Assembly (NCBI GenBank): GCA_000695325.1
Contig: AVPN01000061.1
Location: 78,704 to 99,253, forward strand
Direction of reading: 5' to 3'
DNA from: Pleurobrachia bachei
Taxonomy: Eukaryota; Ctenophora; Tentaculata; Cydippida; Pleurobrachiidae
DNA length: 20,550 bases
Shown one piece after another: positions 9,427 through 18,300 of the stretch (positions within the stretch are counted from its first letter, which is position 1; every line of letters starts with the position of its first letter). Both the position numbers and the translations under genes were made by a program. The notes under the pieces are model-generated. The model had not been told where the DNA came from and did not search any database. It saw only the letters and a program-made list of their open reading frames with translations.

Positions 9427-10473
9427 CTAGTCCAGATCAGAAACTTCAGAATTCCTTTCCATGCTACGTAAGTTTTCTGTTACACTTGAACGTCCAGTTT
9501 GAGTTGTGTGGCTCAAACCGTTCTCTGTGAAGGTTCGGTAGATCAATGTGTGATCAGAGCCGACAGACTGTGGACATGAAACCCCTAACCCTAACTTAGA
9601 GCCTGAAATTATCCACATCAGGGTAGTCAGCATGTGGAAGCTGGTTGCAATTCCAAGAACCTTGAGAAGCTCTGATTTGTCCTCAAATTTATTAGATCCC
9701 GCCGAGTTTTTGGTAGTTCGTGGAAAGTTAATAGATTCTGTCAGAGTAGTTAGGCAGTTGACCTTCACGTTGATACCTGAAATGTGTAAAAGTAAATATA
9801 ATACCGCGTGGTCCAATAAAAACTATGGGTATGTTGGTACATAATAATAATATGAACATAGTACAGTCCGAGTAATATGATTAGCTTCTTGGAGTAGCTA
9901 GTGTAAGCCATAAAATCGATCACCTAAACTTCCCAAGCCAGCCTCAAGTAACATTTCAAAAACATGGGGTAGCCGTAGACGGAACACTGAATGAAAATCA
10001 CCTGCTTCTAGAGACCATATGTTCTTAGCGCACTGAAAGAAAGAAACGAGTTAGTTTATATGGAAATTAGCGAAAGCGGAGTTTAAATTATGAAGCTGTA
10101 CAATACAAATAAAAAACAACGGTAGTTTTTGGGTCTAAACACATGTTTCATGATGCCCCACGAGGAGGCACCAATCATCAGTAGAAGCTGTACAATATAA
10201 ATATGAAGTTACCGATTGAGCCATGATGAAAAGTGCTGAGTAAAGTGCAGGGATGGTCTCCTCATAACGATCTAGCTGTTCCATCAGTTCCCTATAGAAT
10301 GATGTATCTGAATCCTTGTAGGGGAAGTAGATGTTGGGAAAAATGTTCGTAACTGACAATGCATTACTGTAATACATGTACATTGTACCAGCTTTCCATA
10401 CATCACAAACGACATATTGTATCGTGACGTTTGGGAATTGTCCCCAGTTATATATGATATACCTAATAATCAA
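9427..10473 (-). CDS. Unrecognised C-terminal module (A2), last three exons of the PARP4-like gene
   Basis: The exons are 10213-10473 (261 nt, phase 0), 9924-10032 (109 nt) and 9427-9776 (350 nt with stop), about 239 codons. Splice phases fit the preceding exon C2 or e1. I do not recognise the family. The product has motifs YNWGQFPNVTIQYVVCDVW, SFYRELMEQLDRYEETIPAL and LPHVFEMLLEAGLGSLGINV, looks largely helical and hydrophobic in its middle, and ends in a polar Ser/Thr-rich tail, SEVSDLD. The A1 duplicate preserves frame in two of three exons and shows more intron than exon change, so the region is coding. Assignment to the upstream gene rests on phase, spacing and the absence of any other start; it could be a separate gene whose first exon I have not found. 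Confidence 0.6.
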
Positions 10474-10493
10474 CTGTCTAAAAATGAACTTAC

Positions 10494-11007
10494 TGCTAAG
10501 ACAAGTTTTTCAATCTCTTCCCGCGACGGTAGAGGCGGGGTTTTGAACAACGTTCCTTCGCACACCTATAAAATCAGAGTAGGGGTGAATAAGAGACGAC
10601 CTCCAAGAAGAAGAAGAAGAAAAAGAAAACAAGTTATGGGCGTGATTAGAGAATCTCGGAGTTAGGTCTGATCTTTACCGGTAGCACTAGCTCCTTTGTC
10701 AAATCCTCCTTTATACCGCAACCCTCTCCACACTCCATCTGCTCAATGTGTTCCCGGGATCTTCTGACCCTGTTAGTGGGATCGTTACTTTTACTAGGAG
10801 AGAGAGGGGGATTTCACAAATAATAGAGCTCCTCGCATCCTACTTAAAACCCGCAACAAGAGAGGGTATGTATCTAAAAAATCTTCCTAATAAAATACCT
10901 CTCGACTTGTCTCCGGTAGGTGGCTAAATTTCCAGGGGAGAGAGTCACTAGACACTCTAGGTGGGTGATTCCGTTGGCGTCAATATTGATTGTAATTTTC
11001 ACTTCTC
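10494..11007 (-). pseudogene. Partial duplicate of HSP70-SBD and following exons (B1)
   Basis: The exons are 10899-11007 (109 nt), 10679-10769 (91 nt) and 10494-10565 (72 nt). They are exact length matches to B2 exons 12121-12229, 11883-11973 and 11651-11722. Reading frames are intact ([48 protein letters not shown]). The preceding HSP70 exon is missing, and only about 20 bp separates the last donor (GTAAGT) from the A2 exon, too short for a normal animal intron. It is probably an unused or rarely used exon duplication inside the gene. Confidence 0.7.
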
Positions 11008-11050
11008 CTGTTTGGGATGTTTGCGTGAATAAGGGGGTGTGAGAGAGGGG

Positions 11051-11051
11051 G

Positions 11052-11127
<76 letters not shown>
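11051..11127. repeat. GA/CT microsatellite at the B1-E2 junction
   Basis: A nearly pure (GA)n tract with a few AAAG interruptions. B1 intron sequence lies on one side; on the other, the E2 duplicate starts abruptly within ATTATTTGCATTATG. The rearrangement breakpoint therefore falls in the repeat. Confidence 0.9.
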
Positions 11128-11128
<1 letters not shown>

Positions 11129-11131
<3 letters not shown>

Positions 11132-11552
11132 TTGCATTATGTATCCACAATGCTGTATTTCCCTGCCCGGGCCCAACTTCAAGGGATATAATATTTGAAA
11201 GCATTAGCCGAGTAGCCGACATAAGATCTGACATGCCTGACACGCCTGCTTTTAATTGGGTGCTGATATGTGAGCCGGTAAAGCTGGTGGGTTATCTAAT
11301 TAGACTCCAGTTTCAAGGTTATGTGATATCATGACATCATGTACTTGTAGTTCATACCACAGTTCGAAAGTGAATACATAGACGTAGGGCGCGGCAACAT
11401 ATTCATGGTCCTTCGTCGCAAAGCTACTTAACTGCAACAGAAACTCTCCTGTGTGTGTGCGCGCGCGATCCGACCTCTTCGTCAGCACTCCCCACTGGAT
11501 GGTTGCTGTTGCCAACGCAAGGTGGGACATCTTGACTTGCTACACTTAGTCT
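11129..11552 (-). repeat. E2: intact-order copy of the E1 segment
   Basis: Homologous to about 8553-8975 with only a few substitutions. It ends where E1 turns into the inverted arm (after TTGCTACACTT). Here the sequence continues instead into a spacer and exon C2, so E2 probably shows the ancestral order C2 - intron - e1. Confidence 0.88.
11345..11431 (-). CDS. Possible optional exon e1 of the PARP4-like gene
   Basis: An 87-nt phase-0 exon is defined by acceptor TTTCTGTTGCAG and donor GTACAT and encodes 29 residues, including ATKDHEYVAAPYVYVFTF. The same frame is open and identical in the E1 copy. Because it is a multiple of three in phase 0, it can be included or skipped between C2 and A2 without breaking frame. 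No homology is recognised, and the donor choice is uncertain. Confidence 0.4.
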
Positions 11553-11580
11553 GTATATCCCTTTAGATTTCTAAACCCCT

Positions 11581-11627
11581 ATGCCTTTTTACAAAAGGCA
11601 TCCGGGTGAATGCCTTCGGCATTCACC
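11581..11627. repeat. Two adjacent perfect hairpins
   Basis: ATGCCTTTT-TAC-AAAAGGCAT (9-bp stem) is followed three bases later by GGTGAATGCC-TTC-GGCATTCACC (10-bp stem). Both share GGCAT cores. They lie in the spacer between E2 and exon C2, which is absent from the B1-A2 junction. Confidence 0.8.
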
Positions 11628-11650
11628 GGGCGGGGAAAAAATGAACTTAC

Positions 11651-12264
11651 TGCTAAGACAAGTTTTTCAATCTCTTCCCGCGACGGTAGAGGTGGGGTTT
11701 TAAACAACGTCCCTTCGCACACCTACAAATAATAAAATCAGAGTGGTGAGGGTGAGTAAGAGAACAAGAACAAACGGCCCCAAGAAGAACAAGAAAACAA
11801 GTCATAAGCGTGATAAGAGAATCTGTTACTAAACAAAGAATCTGGGGACTGGGAGTTTAAAAAAGTGAGGTTTGATCTTTACCGGTAGCACTAGCTCCTT
11901 TGTCAAATCCTCCTTTATACTGCACCCCTCTCCACACTCAATCTGCTCAATGTCTTCCCGGGATCTTCTGATCCTGAGGTATTGGTGAGACCGTTACTTT
12001 TACTAGGGGAAGAGAGAGGGGGGATTTCATTAGCGCCATGTACACTGACGTGCCCAAGGGATTTCACAAATCCTCGCACTAATAGAAAATAATTCTATGA
12101 CAATCTTCCTACTAAAATACCTCTCGATTAGTCTCCGATAGGTAGCTACATTTCCAGGGGAGAGAGTCACTAGGCACTCTAGGTGGGTGATTCCGTTGGC
12201 GTCAACATTGATTGTAATTTTCACATCTCCTGTTTGGGATGTTTGCGTGAATATGGGGATATAA

Positions 12265-12361
<97 letters not shown>

Positions 12362-15300
12362 TCAGAGAGATCCGAGAGAGAGTACCCCAAAACATACCAG
12401 TTGCTCGTTTTGGTAAGCTGTGAAAGCAAAGTGAAGCAATTAAGTGGTTATCCTTGGCCAGAGGCCTTCCTCCCTCATATACCTTTACCTCTCCGGAAAT
12501 ACCTCCTGACGATCATTGGCTTATTAGAGAAATAAATAGTAAATGTGTTATTGGAAACTACTGATCCAATCGATCTACCATGAACCCTAACTCGACAATA
12601 ATACAAATGTATGTGTGAGGGGGGGGGTTGCCCTTGGCCCTTCACGACACTGAAACTAATAATTTCTTCAGGTATTATAATAACCCGATGGTGAGAGAAG
12701 CAATTACCCACCTATTATAGTAGCATCTATGGTCTTCCTGCATGGAATAGTAGTGTTCCTTGGAATGACAGGGTAACAGCGTCCCCTGTGGTCCTCTACA
12801 CTTAGGGCAGAAGGCGTGACATCAAGTAGTAACAAATCACAGAATTGACTCGGAGCCTGTCTTTTAGCCTTCTTTTTCAGTCTCATATGATCTCCACCCC
12901 TATGAGAGTCATCTCTTCCTCCGAAACCTACATCTATCAAGTTATCCTCTAGATCAATGCCTCGTTGTTCAATTTCACTCGATGACCTTGAGTCATAATA
13001 AGATGACACACCACCAAATTCAGCTTCATCCTGACATCTCATATCCATCTCAGGTGAAAGACATTTAACAGAGTTTTCAGACCCACTAAACAGACCAAAC
13101 CCACATTCAACATCTGAATCTTCCTCTGACTCCGTTTGAGATGAGCTAGATGAGGAACTATCACACTTTAGTAAGCACCTCTCCATTCTAGGAGGTGAAA
13201 GATCCGTTCTAGTTGATGATAAAGCGAGCCCCGTTGCCACCGAACTAGAACCACTAGATGAGCTAGAATTGGAGGGTGTTCCTGCAAACACTTTCCGGTG
13301 GACAACTCCACAGTTTGGACTTTCTGAAGATGAGCTCTCATCAGAATTATCACACTTTAGTGAAGTCCCCATCATACCTCTATTTCCATAGTCAGCAGTA
13401 TCCAAAGAGGATTTGGAACTTTTGAAGAAGCCCTCCATTTCTGAGTCTGGGTCTGAGGAGGCTGAATCGCTATTATAGGAGGCGGGTTGCATTGCAGCAA
13501 CTGGGGCAGAAGGAGGAGCAGCGGACGGGGCAGGAGAAGGAGCAGGAGAAGTTCGGCGAGGAGCCGCAGATTTCAATCTTCTTGGTTGCGGTGGTGGCAC
13601 TTCACTAGGACCAGGGCCACCCCTCAACCTCAGCACAAGGTGCAGAGTGCTCTCCTTTTGGATGTTGTAGTCAGCTACAGATCGGTTATCCTCAAGCTGC
13701 TTCCCGGCAAAGATAAGCCTCTGTTGATCTGGTGGAATCCCCTCTCTATCTTGGATTCTCTGTTTCAACTCCCCGATGGTCATACAACTCTCAAAATCGA
13801 GAGTTACAGTTTTCCCCGTCAATGTCTTGACCATAAGGGGACCACCACCACCACTTGTGTGGGGAGCTTGGGTTAGGATGGTCCCCGCGGTGATCCCAAG
13901 AGAGGAGAGTGTGCCACTTTGGGACAACGTCTTCCCATTTATCTCCCAAATTCCCCCGCCCGGTAGTTGGTCGAGAGTCATTGTTTCCTTGTAGGGCACC
14001 TGGACTATGTTTCCATCACGCATCTGGAGGACGACATTCTGTTCCGGGTTTTCCACAATTGCAATGGTACTTGTAGAGGTTATACCTGTTATTGCCATGG
14101 TCTGGGTTTCATCCTCGATGTATCGACCATGGAAAACCAACTTGGTGGTGTCCTCAGCTGCCATTCTTCCTTCCTTGTTCAGGCTCTTTACAATTCTCTT
14201 CTTGACATCTGATATCGGCATGGTGTCAATGAGAGGTGTCAGTATGGGAAGAGATCTGCCGCACATGACCTTCAATGACGTCAGAGTGAGGTTACAATGT
14301 TCTCCAACAACAACCTTATCTCTAACACCGCCCTTCTTTCCTGGTTCTACACTTCCACCAACATCCCGATCTGATCCCTCCTTCTCCTCAACCCATGCCA
14401 TGTAGGGTAACTTGTCGACACTCTCCAATATCTCACTGAAATCAACCGTTTTCTCAATCACCTCTCCCTCTTCTCTCTCTTCAATGGCAATGAAACTCGT
14501 TAGCGGGCACAGAATGGAATGCTCCAGGGACAGTCCAATTATCTCCTCCTTCCGATCTCTCACCGCCCTCTCATGGGCCACTCTCTCCTCCTGAAGCCGG
14601 CCTGAGAAGTAATCCTCGATTATAGACTTAGCAGCCAAGCAGTGCAGAGTGTTTCCAATGGTCACATTTAAATCCGGACAACTTACGATCGTCTCTATTT
14701 CCTGACCTGCTACCATTGCTGAGAGAACAGCTGCTCGACAGTTTGGCAAAAAGCCAAACACTGTCAGCCGTGTGTTATTGTAAAGAGAGGTGATGAACAG
14801 GGGTGATTGTCTGATATCCCCAGGTCTAACACCAAACACCTTCCAATTGATAGATGCGTTGCTAAGAGACGGTTCTGATACCCTGGCGACTAATTCTGAT
14901 ACCCCTGACTTCCATTTACCTTTACCCTTACAATCAAACACCTTGCTTGTACCACCGGAATTAGCGGCGATAGAATCTAGTAGATGTTGGCTGGTAGATG
15001 GGGCTAACACGGCACAGAATACCCTCTCATTGTCCCGGAGTTTTCCAGCTAGAGAAAGAGTCAAGTTTGGTAAAAGCAGGGATCCATCACTAACTAAAAT
15101 GTAGTTTGTAATAAACCCAGGAGTAGGGGGAGTTGCCAGTTTAGATGACAATACACTGTGAAGGTCTGCTGAACAAGTTGACATGGTGGTAGCTCTTATA
15201 AAACTCTGACCTAGTCCCAAGTTCTTCTCACTCCTTTCTCGGGAGCGTGGGAAGAGTTCAACACGTGAAGATGGAGTGATAGCAACCATATTAAACAGAC

Positions 15301-18300
15301 AGTCCTCCGGGAGAGAGTGAAGCAGGATGACAGAGAGAGCTCTGAGTTCATCCCAGTTTTTAGTAGCAGCACAACTTACAATCAACACAACTTCAATTGT
15401 GTAGAGCGAGGTTAACTCAACTTGGGGGTAGAATGTTAACATTGCGGCCTCACTATTGTTTGATTTCTCGACCCACATCTCCTGAAGCCGGCCTGAGAAG
15501 TAATCCTCGATTATAGACTTAGCAGCCAAGCAGTGCAGAGTGTTTCCAATGGTCACATTTAAATCCGGACAACTTACGATCGTCTCTATTTCCTGACCTG
15601 CTACCATTGCTGAGAGAACAGCTGCTCGACAGTTTGGCAAAAAGCCAAACACTGTCAGCCGTGTGTTATTGTAAAGAGAGGTGATGAACAGGGGTGATTG
15701 TCTGATATCCCCAGGTCTAACACCAAACACCTTCCAATTGATAGATGCGTTGCTAAGAGACGGTTCTGATACCCTAGCAACGAGCTCTGAAACACCTGAC
15801 TTCCATTTTCCTTTACCCTTGCAATCGAACACCTTGCTTGTGCCTCCTGAATTTGCAGCTATAGAATCTAGTAGATGTTGGCTGGTAGATGGGGCTAACA
15901 CGGCACAGAATACCCTCTCATTGTCCCGGAGTTTTCCAGCTAGAGAAAGAGTCAAGTTTGGTAAAAGCAGGGATCCATCACTAACTAAAATGTAGTTTGT
16001 AATAAACCCAGGAGTAGGGGGAGTTGCCAGTTTAGATGACAATAAACTGTGAAGGTCTGCTGAACAAGTTGACATGGTGGTAGCTCTTATAAAACTCTGA
16101 CCTAGTCCCAAGTTCTTCTCACTCCTTTCTCGGGAGCGTGGGAAGAGTTCAACACGTGCAGAAGGAGTGATAGCAACGATATTAAACAGACAGTCCTCCG
16201 GGAGAGAGTGAAGCAGGATTAGGGAGAGAGCCTTCAGTTCATCCCAGTTTTTAGTAGCAGCACAACTTACAATCAACACAACTTCAATTGTGTAGAGCGA
16301 GGTTAACTCAACTTGGGGGTAGAATGTTAACATTGCGGCCTCACTATTGTTTGATTTCTCGACCCACATACGGGGTCGATGTACCTCTGCCAGTGATATT
16401 CTCATTACAAAACCCTCCTGATCAGCACCTCCCGACCATTTAACAGAACACACCGTGTCCGTCTTCTTTACGTTCAACCTCCGACCGGGGGAGGTGATGT
16501 CAAGGATTTTAAAAGGCATAACAACGGATGCAGTAAAATAGAATGGATCACCACTATGGTCCGTCACGTGATGTGTGGCAGTTGTATTTTGTGTGAACTT
16601 GTTCTGTACTGCATCTTTAGAGGAGTAGGAAGTATCGGTTGGTAGCTGGAATACAATGAAATCACCCTCCATTTGTAGTTGGGTGACGTACACAATTTTA
16701 ATGTGAATGACATGTGATCCAGCTGGAATGTTGCCAAGTGAGACAGAGAACAGATCCGGTTTCTCCTGTTCCATCAGATACGCTCCATCTCCTTCTTTAA
16801 CCGCTTTCCGATACATCCGTCTAGCCTCCTCTTTCCTCTGAACTCTCCCAACAACATGTTTCCGACCAATGAATGCCTCGAACCCACACACAGCTGACCC
16901 CCCATCGAGAGGGAAAACATATCTGGCCTCCTGTTGGGATTTCAAGGTACATGTGTAGGTTTGGACGAGGGTAACTTTGGCAGCCAGGTCTGTCAGTTCC
17001 GCCTGGACGGTCAGGGAACCCATGATGTTGGATGTGGTGTTGGGGATTATCAAACCGGTCTGTTCCTCACTGATACACGTGTCATCTCTGATAGACTGGC
17101 ATATTGAGGTTACCTGGTGGGGAGAAATGTCAGATTGAGAGTATTGAAATATTGAAATAAGAGTTCCCTAGTCCCGACGCTTGCCAGATATTTTTCTAAT
17201 TTCCTTATCGGATCTCATTCATGATAGAAATGGGGTACTCTCTAGACATCCTAATAGTTTATTGTCTTATAACTAATTCATTATTAACGCAACACTACAT
17301 ACTTTCTTCCAATCCCCCGGTTCCCCCGGTGGTTCATCAGGTTTGGGGTTGGACAGACACGATGGTGTGTTTGCTATAAGACCAATAATAGCCACTGAGT
17401 CAGGGTCGAACAGACACAACTCCGGGTCGATGAAGTGGGACGTTGAATCATCTGAAGGTAGAGCGGGGTAAAGATCAAGTGAGAAATGGGTTGGAGGTAT
17501 GGAGGGGATCGTGCAAATGTATCAGCAATGAGGAAAGATAATGTTAGATAGTAACCAAGTGGGAGAAGTGGGTTAGAATGACATCTTAGACAACTTACCT
17601 AACTGGGGTACTGCAAGAACGGAATCAAATCCAACTGGTGGCCTCGTTAGACCCACTAGAGGCTGAGTTGTTTTGAAACTTTTGCCAGGTTCAGCTTTAC
17701 ACTTGATGATCACATAGTGTTGAGCATCTTTCGCGTACTTCAGAGATCCACTGTAAAGTCAGAAAAAGAAATTAGTTAAATCTCTCCAAAACTAGGGAAC
17801 AATCCCCCAACATTCTATCCTTCAATCACGAGTTTTACGAGTGAAAATGTATCCTGTGCACCACGGGAGATGTTACTGAGCTGTTACAATAACATGTTGA
17901 CGACCGTACCAACTGCCGCACATTCGTCCTTCTAGAGGTATCTCTCTTTCTCTCTCACCCTCCCTCTCTTTCACCTACGCAATTGTAGGGCTGAAGTAGA
18001 TTCCATGTCCAAGATAGCCCTGATCTCGTCTCTCCACGCCCAAATCTCCCAGAACCTAAAAAAGTGAAATTTAATCGCTTTCCTCAAGGTTGTAATCCCT
18101 TTCACACGATTCTAATCAGTAATTGTACATCGCCAACCTCCCCTGTCACGAAGCTTCACTCATTACCATGGTTGGTAGAACAAATCCTCGAGTTAGGATG
18201 CTGATGAGGTTGCTGATAGGGGTGAGATGGTAAACTGTTATCGCTCTCTTATTTTGGACCAAGTGGGGCGGAGAGAGGGCATGTTTGATAGGATACTCTC

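Larger units (their letters stand above)
9135..10476 (-). repeat. Duplicated 3' gene end, copy A2
   Basis: This is the second copy of the block at 7330-8547. Its upstream edge (minus-strand sense) is fused within about 20 bp to the donor of the B1 exon at 10494, so the normal intron and e1 exon are missing between them. Confidence 0.85.

Noticed and set aside
10474-10493. A 20-bp intron between B1 exon C2 and the A2 exon
   Set aside because: GTAAGT and CAG are present, but 20 bp is below known animal intron lengths. Better read as a deletion junction; splicing from B2 or e1 to A2 is more likely.
12202-12429. Open frames made of Leu-Ser or Arg-Glu repeats
   Set aside because: They are translations of the GA/CT microsatellite inside an intron; the real coding exons lie on either side.
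12121-12860. Fragment of a separate HSP70 gene
   Set aside because: No nucleotide-binding domain nearby; the domain starts in frame within the large exon and continues through phase-matched introns.
13616-13834. Stand-alone ubiquitin gene or processed ubiquitin pseudogene
   Set aside because: It lies in frame inside a 4.4-kb open exon with degenerate ubiquitin folds before it and an HSP70 domain after it, and has no poly-A remnant or own start context.
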